From contig NZ_FRCX01000009.1 in assembly GCF_900143065.1 (NCBI RefSeq), positions 124,001-188,000 of the forward strand: 64,000 nucleotides of DNA, read 5' to 3'. Origin of the DNA: Duganella sacchari (lineage in GTDB: Bacteria; Pseudomonadota; Gammaproteobacteria; Burkholderiales; Burkholderiaceae_D). How positions within the stretch are numbered: position 1 is the stretch's first letter; the number at the start of each line of letters is the position of its first letter. Under the pieces are notes generated by a model, which searched no databases, had not been told where the DNA came from, and saw only the letters and a list, made by a program, of their open reading frames with translations. This document shows, one piece after another, positions 39,105-48,372 of this stretch. The position numbers and the translations under genes are program-made.

Positions 39105-40475
39105 ATGCCCCATACCTTTACTTTGCCCAATGTCCGCCGTGAAATCGCCTCGCTGTGGCAGCTTGCATGGCCGGTGCTGATCGGCCAGCTGGCCAACGTC
39201 GGCATGGGCGTGGCCGACGTCGCCATGACGGGCCACACCAGCGCCGATGAACTGGCCGCTGTGTCGCTGGGCGCCTCGGTGTGGGCCATCGTGCTGGTCA
39301 CGGTGACCGGCGTGATGATGGCGGTCAACAGCATCGTCGCGCATGATGTCGGCGCCGGCGCACTGGCCAAGGTGCCGCACACGGTGCGCCAGTCGCTGTG
39401 GATGGGGCTGGGCGTAGGGGTGGTGGCGGCGCTGCTGGCCAATCTGGCGACGCTGGTGTTCGACCATCTGTACCTGACGCCGCACGTGCAGCGCCAGGCC
39501 GCGCTGTTCGTGCACATCATCAGCATCGGCCTGCCGCCGTTTGCCGCCTACCGCGCGCTGTACGGCTACAGCACCTCGATCAACCAGACCAAGCCGGTGA
39601 TGGTGATTGCGCTGCTGGGCCTGCTGTTCAATGTGTTCGTCAACTGGCTGCTGGTGTTTGGCCACTGGGGCTTGCCGGCGCTGGGTGGCGTCGGCTGTGC
39701 GGTGTCCACCGGCTTGTGCATGTGGCTGATGCTGGGCGCCATGCTGGCCTGGCTGCGCCTGGCGCCGGCCTACCGCGCCACCTACCCGTTCACGCACTGG
39801 GAGTGGCCGCACTGGCCGGAGATCCGCTCCATGCTGCGCCTGGGCTTGCCCATCGGCGTGACCTATTTTGCCGAGGTCAGCGCGTTTGGCGCGGTCAGCC
39901 TGCTGGTGGCGCGCTATGGCGTAGTGGAGGTGTCGGCGCACCAGATCGCGCTGAACTTCAGCTCGCTGACCTTCATGGTGCCGCTGAGTTTTGGGATTGC
40001 GCTGATTACGCGCGTCGGCCAGTCCATGGGCGAAGGCGATGCGGTGCGCGCGCGCTTTGTGGCGTGGGTCGGGGTCGGCATGGCGCTGGCGTTTGGCGTA
40101 CTGTCGGCGGCCGCCATGGTGCTGTTGCGCCACCAGATCGCCGCCGCCTACACTTCCGACCTGGCGGTGCAGGCGCTGTGCGCCTACCTGCTGCTGTTTG
40201 CCGCGCTGTTCCAGCTGTCCGACGCCACCCAGGTCGCGACCTCGAGCGCGATTCGCGGCTACAAGGTCACGCGCCAGCCCATGCTGATCCAGTTGCTGGC
40301 GTTCTGGGGCTTTGCGCTGCCGCTGGGCTGCTGGCTCGGTCTGGGTCATGACATGGCGGCGGCCGGCTTCTGGATCGGCCTGTGCATCGGCCTGACGGTG
40401 GCAGCGGTGCTGCTGAGCTGGGCGTTGCAGCGGCTGTCCGTGCGCAAGGTGGCCGAAGGAAAAACGGTTTTCTAG
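39105..40475 (+). CDS. MATE-family multidrug efflux transporter
   Basis: 456 residues with twelve predicted membrane helices in two six-helix halves; NorM-type. Starts SLWQLAWPVLIGQLANVGMGVADVAMTGH, typical of the NorM subgroup that exports cationic drugs with Na+ or H+ antiport. Inner membrane. The region before the ATG (39062-39104) is AT-richer and may hold its promoter. Followed by an S9 peptidase gene 82 bp away. Confidence 0.92.
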   Translation: MPHTFTLPNVRREIASLWQLAWPVLIGQLANVGMGVADVAMTGHTSADELAAVSLGASVWAIVLVTVTGVMMAVNSIVAHDVGAGALAKVPHTVRQSLWMGLGVGVVAALLANLATLVFDHLYLTPHVQRQAALFVHIISIGLPPFAAYRALYGYSTSINQTKPVMVIALLGLLFNVFVNWLLVFGHWGLPALGGVGCAVSTGLCMWLMLGAMLAWLRLAPAYRATYPFTHWEWPHWPEIRSMLRLGLPIGVTYFAEVSAFGAVSLLVARYGVVEVSAHQIALNFSSLTFMVPLSFGIALITRVGQSMGEGDAVRARFVAWVGVGMALAFGVLSAAAMVLLRHQIAAAYTSDLAVQALCAYLLLFAALFQLSDATQVATSSAIRGYKVTRQPMLIQLLAFWGFALPLGCWLGLGHDMAAAGFWIGLCIGLTVAAVLLSWALQRLSVRKVAEGKTVF

Positions 40476-40557
40476 CGCGGATTCCCAATCTTGCCGTCTC
40501 GCCACGGCCGTGTGCGTCTGGTATCGTCTCGGATTCTGTCAATCATAAGAGACACCC

Positions 40558-42762
40558 ATGCGTTTCATACTCTGCTTCCTCGCCCTGCTGTCGGGCGCCG
40601 CCTCGGCGGAAAAACTGACCCTGGACCGTATCCACAGCGACCCGTCGCTGAGCGGTCCAGGCATGCGCAGCCTCAAGGTGTCGCCGGACGGCGCACGCGT
40701 GACCTTCCTGCGCGGGCGCGAAGACAACCAGTTCCAGCTCGACCTGTGGGAATACAACCTCAAGGATAAAACCACCCACCGCCTGGTCGACTCCAAGGTG
40801 CTGGTGCCGGAAGAGAATCTGTCGGACGCCGAAAAAGCCCGCCGCGAGCGCGAGCGCACCGCCGCGCTCAAGGGCATCCTGAGCTACAGCTGGTCGCCGG
40901 ACGGCAAACGCCTGCTGGTGCCGATCGCCGGCAATCTGTACCTGATCGACGTCAGCCAGCCGGACACCGCGCGCATGGTCGCCAGCGGCAATGTGCTGGA
41001 CCCGAAAATTTCGCCGCAAGGCCGCTACGTCTCGTACGTGCGCGACCAGAACCTGTTCGTGATCGACCTCAGCACGGGCAAGGAAAAGCAGCTGACCACC
41101 GACGGCAAAGGCGCCATCCACAATGCCGAAGCCGAGTTCGTGGCGCAGGAAGAAATGGCGCAGACCACCGGCTACTACTGGGCGCCCGATGATTCGGCGA
41201 TCGCCTACAAGCGCTACGACGAAGCGCCGGTGCCCGTGGTGCGCCGCTTTGAAATCTTTGCCGACCGCACCGAAGTGGTCGAGCAGCGCTACCCTGCGGC
41301 GGGCGATCCCAATGTACTGGTACAACTGAAAATCGTTGCGCCTGACACCGGCGCCATCCGCGATGTCGCGCTCGGCGACAACCAGGACATCTACCTGGTG
41401 CGCGCCGACTGGAGCGCCAACAGCAAGGCCCTGCTGTTCCAGCGCCAGACGCGCGACCAGAAAAAGCTGGAGCTGATCTCGGTCGATGCCGCCACCCTGG
41501 CGCAGAAAGTGCTGATCACCGAAACTTCGCCAACCTGGGTCAGCATCTTTGACGACCTGCGCTTCCTCGCGGATAACAAGGGCTTTGTGTGGTCGTCGGA
41601 ACGCAGCGGCCGCAAGCACCTGTACCTGTATGGCATGGACGGCAAGCTCAAACACGCCATCACCAAGGGCGAATGGGGCATCGACCGCCTGCTGGCGCTG
41701 GATGAAAAAAATGGCCGCGTCTATGTGCAGTCCAACCGCGATGCGGTGGTTGACAGCCAGACCTATATGCTCAAGCTGGATGGCAGCACCGCCGACAAGC
41801 CGCTGCGCGTAACGCAGGGCGATGGCTGGCATGATTCCTCGTTCGCCCGCAGCGGCGAGGTGTTTGTCGATACCTACTCGAACCCGGACACGCCGCCGCA
41901 AATCAGCGTGCGCAGCCAGGACGGCAAGATGATCTCCTGGATCGACCAGAACGAACTGAACGCCAACCATCCATACGCCAAGTATCTGGACGCCCACCTG
42001 AAGACCGAATACGGCACGCTCAAGGCCAAGGACGGCCAGACGCTGTACTACTCGATCATCAAGCCTTCCGGCTTTAACGCTTCGAAAAAATACCCGGTCT
42101 ACCTGTCTACCTACGGCGGCCCGCACTCGCAGCACGTGTCGCGCAAATGGGGCAATTTCTTTGACCAGTACATGGCGCAACAAGGCTTCATCGTCTGGCG
42201 CCTGGACAACCGCGGCTCGTTCCGCCGCGAGCGCGCCTTCACCGATGCCAACTACCATCAACTGGGCCGCGTGGAAGTGGAAGACCAGCTGACCGGCATC
42301 GAGTACCTGGGCCAGCAAAGCTATGTGGACGCCAAGCGCATCGGCGTGTTCGGCTGGAGCTATGGCGGCTTCATGACCTTGCGCCTGCTGGCCGAAGCGT
42401 CGGACAAGATCGCCATGGGCGTATCGGTGGCGCCGGTGACCGACTGGTCGCTGTACGACACCCACTACACCGAGCAATTCATGGGCACGCCAAAAGAAAA
42501 TGCGGCCGGCTATGACTACAGCGGCGTTTATTCGCATCTGGATGGGTTGAAATCGCCGCTGCTGCTGATGCACGGCATGGCCGATGACAATGTGCTGTTC
42601 ACCAACACCACGCGCATGATCGATGCGCTGGTCAAGCGCAATGTGCACTTCGAGCTCATGACCTACCCCGGTGGCAAGCACGGCATCTCGGGCCGTGCGC
42701 CGCAGCGCCATGTGTACGGCAACATCGAAGCATTCTTCAAAAAGAATCTTCAGCCGCAATAA
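40558..42762 (+). CDS. S9-family dipeptidyl peptidase (DPP IV-like)
   Basis: Exported serine peptidase of 734 residues. Signal peptide MRFILCFLALLSGAASA, N-terminal beta-propeller about 30-480 (repeats such as WSPDGKRLLVPIAGNLYLID and YYWAPDDSAIAYKRYDE) and C-terminal alpha/beta-hydrolase about 490-734. Nucleophile Ser in GWSYGG, Asp in HGMADDNVLF, His in GGKHGISG. DEAPV region after the propeller fits the Glu pair that recognises the peptide N-terminus in DPP IV. Releases dipeptides in the periplasm. Confidence 0.93.
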   Translation: MRFILCFLALLSGAASAEKLTLDRIHSDPSLSGPGMRSLKVSPDGARVTFLRGREDNQFQLDLWEYNLKDKTTHRLVDSKVLVPEENLSDAEKARRERERTAALKGILSYSWSPDGKRLLVPIAGNLYLIDVSQPDTARMVASGNVLDPKISPQGRYVSYVRDQNLFVIDLSTGKEKQLTTDGKGAIHNAEAEFVAQEEMAQTTGYYWAPDDSAIAYKRYDEAPVPVVRRFEIFADRTEVVEQRYPAAGDPNVLVQLKIVAPDTGAIRDVALGDNQDIYLVRADWSANSKALLFQRQTRDQKKLELISVDAATLAQKVLITETSPTWVSIFDDLRFLADNKGFVWSSERSGRKHLYLYGMDGKLKHAITKGEWGIDRLLALDEKNGRVYVQSNRDAVVDSQTYMLKLDGSTADKPLRVTQGDGWHDSSFARSGEVFVDTYSNPDTPPQISVRSQDGKMISWIDQNELNANHPYAKYLDAHLKTEYGTLKAKDGQTLYYSIIKPSGFNASKKYPVYLSTYGGPHSQHVSRKWGNFFDQYMAQQGFIVWRLDNRGSFRRERAFTDANYHQLGRVEVEDQLTGIEYLGQQSYVDAKRIGVFGWSYGGFMTLRLLAEASDKIAMGVSVAPVTDWSLYDTHYTEQFMGTPKENAAGYDYSGVYSHLDGLKSPLLLMHGMADDNVLFTNTTRMIDALVKRNVHFELMTYPGGKHGISGRAPQRHVYGNIEAFFKKNLQPQ

Positions 42763-42765
42763 ACC

Positions 42766-42791
42766 AAAACAGCCGCGCAAGCGGCTGTTTT
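42766..42791. terminator. Bidirectional terminator between the peptidase and csbD-like genes
   Basis: AAAACAGCCGC / GCGGCTGTTTT, 11-bp stem with a GCAA loop, just 4 nt after the peptidase stop and 20 nt from the convergent CsbD stop. A/T tracts at both ends allow use by both strands. Confidence 0.88.
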
Positions 42792-42811
42792 GTTAAGGGC
42801 ACCAGCAAGGA

Positions 42812-43003
42812 TTAGTTGCGGTTGCCTTTGACTACGTCTTCCACGGCTTCCTTGGCGTCGCCATAGCCTTTCTGGATTTTGCCTTCAGCCTGTTTGTTCA
42901 GGCCTTTGGCTTGCTGTTCGGAGCTACCGACCAGTTTGCCAGCTTCTTCCTGAATTTTGCCGCCGATTTCTTTGGCTTTACCTTTGACTTGGTCCTTGTT
43001 CAT
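42812..43003 (-). CDS. CsbD-family stress protein
   Basis: 63-residue hydrophilic protein: NKDQVKGKAKEIGGKIQEEAGKLVGSSEQQAKG fits CsbD (UPF0337), a general-stress family with no known biochemical role. SD AAGGAG lies 7 nt before the ATG. A 51-bp inverted repeat (43022-43072) lies just upstream. High expression is expected from the family, not shown by the sequence. Confidence 0.93.
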   Translation of the reverse strand: MNKDQVKGKAKEIGGKIQEEAGKLVGSSEQQAKGLNKQAEGKIQKGYGDAKEAVEDVVKGNRN

Positions 43004-43021
43004 GATGAACTCCTTAGTAAG

Positions 43022-43072
43022 TAGTGAAGCGAAAGGGCATGCAGTAAAAGCGCTGCATGCATGGCTTCACTA
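43022..43072. repeat. Imperfect inverted repeat upstream of csbD-like gene
   Basis: TAGTGAAGC (43022-43030) pairs with GCTTCACTA (43064-43072), and inside it GCATGCAG pairs with CTGCATGC. It lies between the CsbD start (43003) and the methyltransferase stop (43081). No T-tract in either direction, so more likely an operator or a 5'-leader hairpin of the CsbD mRNA than a terminator. Confidence 0.6.
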
Positions 43073-43080
43073 TAGGTCCA

Positions 43081-43716
43081 TCATGGCAGAGCTTCTGTGC
43101 GCTCGCGTACGCAACGCCACACACTGGCCAACCAGGGCTGTTGCTCACGCGGCAGACCAGTAGGACGGTAGTAATGCTGGACTTCAACAAAGCCGGCTGC
43201 GGCGAGGTAAGCCGCCCAGGTGGGGTAGTCGTAGTAGCTGCCGTAGCGCGGGCCGTTCCAGCCTTCGCGGTTATCGCCGCGCGGATTGGAACTGAACAGC
43301 ACGCCACCGGTTTTCAATGCAGCATGCAAGTCTGTGAGCACTTGCGGCAACGCCGCGCTGGGCACATGGAACAACGAGGCGTTGGCGTAGATGCCGTCAA
43401 AATACTGCGCCGGCAACGCCAGCTGGACGAAGTCCTGCTGCCACACGTCGCAGCCGCTGTAGGCACGCGCCATGTCAACGAACCGCGCCGAACCATCAAT
43501 GCCGGTCGCTTCATGGCCCATGGCCTTGAACGCTTTCAGATCGCGTCCCGGCCCGCAGCCCAGGTCCAGCAAACGGTAAGGCGCGTCAGCCTGAATCGCC
43601 TCCAGCAAGGCGCCGATATTCTGGCTCACATCATGGTCGATGGTGCCGGCAAAAAACTGCTCTGCCGTGCGCTCGTAATGCCGCAGCGTGGCCTGGGTGA
43701 TGTTTTCGATGTCCAT
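43081..43716 (-). CDS. Class I SAM-dependent methyltransferase
   Basis: 211 residues. SAM-binding motif LLDLGCGPGRDLKAF, a motif II-like CDVWQQDFVQLALP, and a distinctive LRHYERTAEQFFAGTIDHDVSQN N-terminus, which resembles the tellurite/thioether-type small-molecule methyltransferases. Substrate unknown. An upstream in-frame ATG exists at 43764; 43716 matches the family N-terminus. Confidence 0.82.
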   Translation of the reverse strand: MDIENITQATLRHYERTAEQFFAGTIDHDVSQNIGALLEAIQADAPYRLLDLGCGPGRDLKAFKAMGHEATGIDGSARFVDMARAYSGCDVWQQDFVQLALPAQYFDGIYANASLFHVPSAALPQVLTDLHAALKTGGVLFSSNPRGDNREGWNGPRYGSYYDYPTWAAYLAAAGFVEVQHYYRPTGLPREQQPWLASVWRCVRERTEALP

Positions 43717-43929
43717 GGGCGAAGTATATGCGAGGCGCGCTTGTTGGCGTGAGTGGCCGATCAATCGACCACAATCATCAAAGCGCGTCTACCAAAAAAT
43801 CGCCGCGCACACGACCGGATGGACCACGATTACGGAAAAGCGACGAAACCCCATCAAATCTCTTCTGCCATGCGAGGAATCCCTATATAGTTAGCCTATA
43901 GCAACGCGACCATCGCCAAGGAGATAAAT

Positions 43930-44757
43930 ATGAAACTTGATGCCCTGTTCCAGAATCCAACTGCGTTGCCTACCGCGCCCAAAGTCGTGGAAGAGCTGAT
44001 CAGCAGTTTCGACAAGGCCAGCGTCTCGACCGAAGAGATCGCGAAAAAACTGTCGACGGACCCGGTACTGAGCGCCAAGCTGCTGCGTCTGGCCAACTCG
44101 GCCTACTACCACGTCTCACGCAGCATCGGCACCGTGGAAGATGCCGTCCTGATGCTCGGCTTTGTCACCGTGCGCACGCTGGTCATCAGCTCCGGCCTGG
44201 TGAGCGGTTTCAAAACCGTACCGGGACTGGATCTGAAGCAGTTCTGGAAGTACAGCCTGCACACCGCCGTCAGCGCCAAATGGATCGCCAAGAAAACCAA
44301 GGAAAACACGGACCTCGCCTTCACCATCGGCATGATGCACGCGATCGGCCAGTTGGTGATCCACTCTGCCGCGCCGGAACAGGCCATGGCGCTGGACAAG
44401 GTGGCCGGCCCGATGGACCCGCGCCGCCTGGACGCCGAACAGCAATCGCTGGGCTACACCTTCGCCGACGTCGGCGCCGAACTGGCCAAGCGCTGGAAGT
44501 TCCCGCACACCTTCTCGGAAACCATCTCGGCCTTCCCGGAACCGCACCACAATGGCGAACTGAACCGCCTGGCCGCCGTGGTCGCGCTGGCCGCCTGGCG
44601 CGCCCGCGTTGCCGCCGCCGAGCTCAACGATGAAGAAATCGCCGCCTGCTACCCGGTCGATCTGGCCGAAGAACTGGGCCTGGACGACAACGCCCTGATC
44701 GACGACATGCCACCGCCGGACGAACTGAGCGCTGGCCTGGAAGAGCTGGTCAAATAA
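43930..44757 (+). CDS. HDOD-domain signalling protein
   Basis: 275 residues, one HDOD domain (about 15-215: LPTAPKVVEELISSFDKASVSTEEIAKKLSTDPVLSAKLLRLANSAYY, family pattern), related to HD hydrolases but lacking the full HD metal dyad, so probably a regulatory protein. HDOD proteins connect cyclic-di-GMP, motility and stress in proteobacteria. The flanking FliT-like gene is compatible with a motility link. SD AAGGAG 8 nt before ATG. Confidence 0.9.
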   Translation: MKLDALFQNPTALPTAPKVVEELISSFDKASVSTEEIAKKLSTDPVLSAKLLRLANSAYYHVSRSIGTVEDAVLMLGFVTVRTLVISSGLVSGFKTVPGLDLKQFWKYSLHTAVSAKWIAKKTKENTDLAFTIGMMHAIGQLVIHSAAPEQAMALDKVAGPMDPRRLDAEQQSLGYTFADVGAELAKRWKFPHTFSETISAFPEPHHNGELNRLAAVVALAAWRARVAAAELNDEEIAACYPVDLAEELGLDDNALIDDMPPPDELSAGLEELVK

Positions 44758-44781
44758 GCAAGAATTAGCTTTACCACATCG

Positions 44782-44817
44782 AAATCCGCCTGTTTTTCAC
44801 TGCAGGCGGATTTTTTT
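44782..44817 (+). terminator. Rho-independent terminator of the HDOD gene
   Basis: AAATCCGCCTG / CAGGCGGATTT stem with a loop of about 10 nt, followed by a T-rich run, 24 bp after the stop. Confidence 0.88.
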
Positions 44818-44919
44818 CGACTTTTTTTCGACTTTTTTCAAAAAAACCCTAAAGTTCCCGTTTAAGGCGACGTTAATCAGGACATGCGGTAATCCGCTTT
44901 AACTTAGCCAGGTGGGAAT

Positions 44920-45198
44920 ATGACCTCTTCCGAAGTCCTCTCGATGTACGAAAACATTGCCGGTTTGACCAATCAAATGGCGACCGCTGCACGCATGGGT
45001 GACTTCAACAGCCTGGACAAGCTGGAAGACCAGTGCGCCACGGAAGCGCGCGCCACCAGCACCGGCGTACCCGCCCTGAGCGGCGCCCAGCGTCTGCGCA
45101 AGATCGACCTGCTGAAACAAATCCTGGCCAACGACCGCGAAATCCGCGACGTCACCGATCCGTGGATGAACAGCCTCCCAGGCATGGCCCGCCAATAA
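44920..45198 (+). CDS. FliT-like flagellar chaperone protein
   Basis: 92-residue helical protein. EVLSMYENIAGLTNQMATAARMGDFNSLDKLEDQCATE (family pattern) is characteristic of FliT-type export chaperones/regulators, which bind the cap protein FliD and in enterics FlhDC. It is separated here from other flagellar genes, which is unusual; the assignment rests on this N-terminal helix pattern. Own transcription unit between two terminators. Confidence 0.7.
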   Translation: MTSSEVLSMYENIAGLTNQMATAARMGDFNSLDKLEDQCATEARATSTGVPALSGAQRLRKIDLLKQILANDREIRDVTDPWMNSLPGMARQ

Positions 45199-45216
45199 AC
45201 GCCGGCCCATAATAAC

Positions 45217-45242
45217 AAAAGCGCCTTTCGGCGCTTTTTTTT
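45217..45242. terminator. Terminator between the FliT-like and aminotransferase genes
   Basis: AAAAGCGCC / GGCGCTTTT with a TTTC loop and eight T on the plus strand, 18 bp after the FliT-like stop. The AAAA side also gives a T-tract on the minus strand for the convergent aminotransferase gene. Confidence 0.88.
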
Positions 45243-45261
45243 CGTCCCGGGAATCGCCGGG

Positions 45262-46467
45262 TCAGGCTGCCAGTGCCAGCCGCAACGACAGTGCAATCCC
45301 CTGCGCTGCCTGATTGATCTCTTCCAGCGACGGGAAGCTCGGTGCGATGCGGATGTGGCGGTCTTTCGGGTCCACACCGTAAGGGAACGCCGCGCCGGCC
45401 GGGGTCAGCGTGATGCCCGCTTCCTTGGCCAGTGCCACGGTACGCTTGGCTGCACCGTCCGGCGTCACCAGGTCGATGAAATAACCGCCTTCCGGCCGCG
45501 TCCACGACACGCCCGGCACCTCGCCCAGATGCGCCTGGAACTGCGCCAGCACCGCGTCAAACTTCGGCTTGAGCAGCTGTCGATGCTGTTCCATCAGCGC
45601 TTCCAGCGTCGGCAGGTCTTTCAGATAGCGCACATGGCGCAGCTGGTTGATCTTGTCCGGGCCAATGCTGCGGATGCCCGCATGCCTGGTCCACCACGCG
45701 ATATTGGCCGGCGATGCCGCCAGCGCCGCCACGCCCGAACCGGCCCAGCTCACCTTGGACGAGGAGGCAAACACAATCGCGCGGTCCGGATTGCCGGCCT
45801 TGGCGCACGCTGCCAGAATATCCGCCACCGCCAGCTTGCGTTCGCCCAGATGGTGGAAGCGATAGGCGTCATCCCACATCAGGCGGAAGTCCGGCGCGGC
45901 CGTCTTCATGGCCGCCAGCCGCTCCACCACGCGCTCCGAATACACCACGCCACCCGGATTGCTGTACTTCGGCACGATCCACATGCCCTTGATGCTGGCG
46001 TCTTCCGCCACCAGCTTTTCCACCAGATCCATGTCCAGGCCGTCTTCGGTCAGCGGCACATTCATCATCTTGATGCCGCGCGTCTCGCAGATCGCGAAGT
46101 GGCGGTCATAGCCTGGCACCGGGCACAAGAAGGTCACCGGCGACTGCACCCACGGCGCATGGCCCGGCACGCCATTGAGCAGGCTGTAGACAATCACATC
46201 GTGCATCAGCGACAGGCTGGAGCTGCTGTCCACCACCACTTGCGCGGCCGGCACATCCAGCAGCTCGGCAAACAGAGCGCGCGCTTCCGGCAGGCCGATG
46301 GTGCCGCCGTAGTTGCGGGCGTCGGTGCCGTCGGCCGCCTTGTAGGTATCCAGCGCATCGATGAGCGCATTGGACAGATCGAGTTGTTCCGGTGCGGGCT
46401 TGCCGCGCGACATATCGAGTTTGAGGCCGAGTTGTTTGAAGGCTTGATATTGTTCAGCTGCGCTCAT
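45262..46467 (-). CDS. PLP-dependent aminotransferase, aspartate-aminotransferase type (PF12897-like)
   Basis: 401 residues. LGLKLDMSRGKPAPEQLDLSN and NYGGTIGLPEARALFAELLDVPA match the family of stand-alone class I aspartate aminotransferases related to MocR domains; PLP-lysine in FASSSKVSWAGSGVAALA. Catalyses amino-group exchange between aspartate/alanine-type donors and 2-oxoglutarate in relatives; the true substrate here is unproven. Cytosolic, single gene. Confidence 0.87.
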   Translation of the reverse strand: MSAAEQYQAFKQLGLKLDMSRGKPAPEQLDLSNALIDALDTYKAADGTDARNYGGTIGLPEARALFAELLDVPAAQVVVDSSSSLSLMHDVIVYSLLNGVPGHAPWVQSPVTFLCPVPGYDRHFAICETRGIKMMNVPLTEDGLDMDLVEKLVAEDASIKGMWIVPKYSNPGGVVYSERVVERLAAMKTAAPDFRLMWDDAYRFHHLGERKLAVADILAACAKAGNPDRAIVFASSSKVSWAGSGVAALAASPANIAWWTRHAGIRSIGPDKINQLRHVRYLKDLPTLEALMEQHRQLLKPKFDAVLAQFQAHLGEVPGVSWTRPEGGYFIDLVTPDGAAKRTVALAKEAGITLTPAGAAFPYGVDPKDRHIRIAPSFPSLEEINQAAQGIALSLRLALAA

Positions 46468-46566
46468 GGGGCTCTTTCAAGGTGGGAAAAATAGCGCCAA
46501 ACACTATACCCCAGATTGCCAGAGCGCATGCAGAGCTTACAGCTATATGCTTATGCAAATTTTGCA

Positions 46567-48234
46567 TTACTGTGCCGGCGATTCGGCCGCCACCTCGGGC
46601 TGCGCGGCCTCCTGCACCACCGGTTCATCCTTCTTCTTGCGGAAGCCCTGCCAGATTTTCAGCGGGCCACGGCCGGCGTTTTTCTTGCGCCACCAGACCA
46701 GGCCACCGCCCAGCAGCGCCAGCAAGCCGACACCGCCGGCCGCCAGCGGCAGCACATTGCTGGACGGCTGCTCCGGCGGTTTTTCCTTCTTGTATTTCAG
46801 CTTGGGCAGCACCCGCACCTGCTTGGTCGGCACCGGCGGCGATGCGGCCGAGGCCGCACTTGCAGCCGAAGCCGCCTCGCTTGCCGCCTGCGCGGACGCA
46901 CTCGCCTCTGACGGGCCGGACGCATCTGCCGCCGCCTTGGCCGCATGCATCCCCGTCTCGCCCTCCGCCGACAGCTTGGCCGTCGATGCGGAAGACTGTT
47001 CTGCGTGCGCCGCCTTGTCGCCAGCCGATGCGGACGCCGGCGCACTGCCATGTCCCGCGCCCTGCGCAGCCGCCGCCACAACCGCCGGCGCCGGAGCACT
47101 CGCTGCTGTCGTCTTGCCCGTGGTGGCCTCGGCATGCCCCGCAGGCGCCCCCGGACTGGCCGCCGAAGCTCCCTTGGCCGCCGCAGACGCTGCCGCCGGC
47201 GTCGTCGGCGCCGCACCACCCAGCGCGCCCTGCAAAGCCTTCAGCTTGCCCTCCAGCTCGGTAATCTTGGTCGACAGCTCGGCATTATGTGCATCCAGCG
47301 CCACGCACTCCTTGGCGCTCATGCCGCTCGGCGGACAGGCGGCCCGCGCAGGCCGTTTCACGCCCTTCGGCAACGGCAGCGGCGCCAGCGGCAGCAAAGC
47401 CTGCGATACATTGATCGGCACCTCGGCGATCTCCGCGCGCGTCAGCGGCCGCCCCTCCGGCGTCACCAGCACACCGGCAATGCGCCGCGCCTGCAGCGAC
47501 TTCACCTCGCCCGGCGTGCCCGTCTCCGCCTCATGCAGCGATGGCAGCGGCGCCGGCTTGTTGCGCTCGCGCGCCGCTGCGGCAGGCGCCGGCTCCGGCT
47601 TCGCGGTTTCAGACTTGGCGTTCGTTGATTTGGCGGCCTCAGTTTTAGTAGCGTCGGATTTGGTAGCGTCGGATTTAGCAGCCTCGGGCTGCGCCGGCTC
47701 CGCCTTGGGCGCCGCTGTGGCCGCGCGCGTCGCCCGCGCCTGGGCTGTGATCTGCTGTGACTGCGCCGGCGTCATTGCACTGGCCAGCGGGGCCGGCGTA
47801 GGCGTCGGCGGTGGCGCAGGATTCGGGTCCGGCTGTAGCCACACCGTGGCCAGCCGCACATCCTGCTTGCCCGGCACGCCCAGCTGCACGTACAGATGCA
47901 CATACTCCGCATCCACCGCGCGCGTGGTCGTCACATGCAGCACCGAACGCTGCCCGCGCTGCTCCACCTGTATCCGCACCGAGGCCAGCGCCGGATGCAT
48001 GGCCACATTCGCGCCCCGGTACACGTCCTGCTGCGCCAGCCGCGCCTGCAGGCCCGTCACCTCCTCCGGCGTCAGCGCCACCAGGTCGATATCCACCGCC
48101 AACGGCTGGCCGATATACGACCTGGGCGCGATATCGCCCAGCTCAGCCGCGTGGGCCGCCGGCAAGCCAGCCGCCAGCGCGGCGCAGGCCAGCGCCAGGG
48201 CACGGATCGGGGTTGTGAATTGCTTGTGCTGCAT
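46567..48234 (-). CDS. FimV/HubP-like N-terminal domain protein
   Basis: 555 residues. Signal peptide ending AAHA, then the FimV N-terminal domain (AELGDIAPRSYIGQPLAVDIDLVALTPEE, with about 110 residues of beta-rich sequence), a very long Ala/Pro/Lys-rich region with SDATKSDATKTEAAK-type repeats (about 150-450), a coiled segment (LSTKITELEGKLKAL) and a C-terminal transmembrane helix (LPLAAGGVGLLALLGGGLVWW). It lacks a visible LysM and the TPR-containing FimV C-terminus, so it is a short member. FimV proteins organise cell poles, pili and type II secretion. Start at the second ATG (48234). Confidence 0.82.
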   Translation of the reverse strand: MQHKQFTTPIRALALACAALAAGLPAAHAAELGDIAPRSYIGQPLAVDIDLVALTPEEVTGLQARLAQQDVYRGANVAMHPALASVRIQVEQRGQRSVLHVTTTRAVDAEYVHLYVQLGVPGKQDVRLATVWLQPDPNPAPPPTPTPAPLASAMTPAQSQQITAQARATRAATAAPKAEPAQPEAAKSDATKSDATKTEAAKSTNAKSETAKPEPAPAAAARERNKPAPLPSLHEAETGTPGEVKSLQARRIAGVLVTPEGRPLTRAEIAEVPINVSQALLPLAPLPLPKGVKRPARAACPPSGMSAKECVALDAHNAELSTKITELEGKLKALQGALGGAAPTTPAAASAAAKGASAASPGAPAGHAEATTGKTTAASAPAPAVVAAAAQGAGHGSAPASASAGDKAAHAEQSSASTAKLSAEGETGMHAAKAAADASGPSEASASAQAASEAASAASAASAASPPVPTKQVRVLPKLKYKKEKPPEQPSSNVLPLAAGGVGLLALLGGGLVWWRKKNAGRGPLKIWQGFRKKKDEPVVQEAAQPEVAAESPAQ

Positions 48235-48372
48235 CATTTCAGGGTCGCGGTCAGGCGAGAATTTCAAAAGTGTAACAGCTATAACGGCTGATTTTTCCGG
48301 TTTTGTAGCCCCCGGTTAATTTTTCCGAACTGCGCTACACTCGATCATCTTGTTTCGACCAAGGATTCGACC

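Noticed and set aside
46700..47800. Possible tandem repeat or CRISPR-like array in the Ala/Pro-rich segment
   Set aside because: The repetition follows codons of the low-complexity region of the FimV-like gene, with no constant repeat and spacer lengths.
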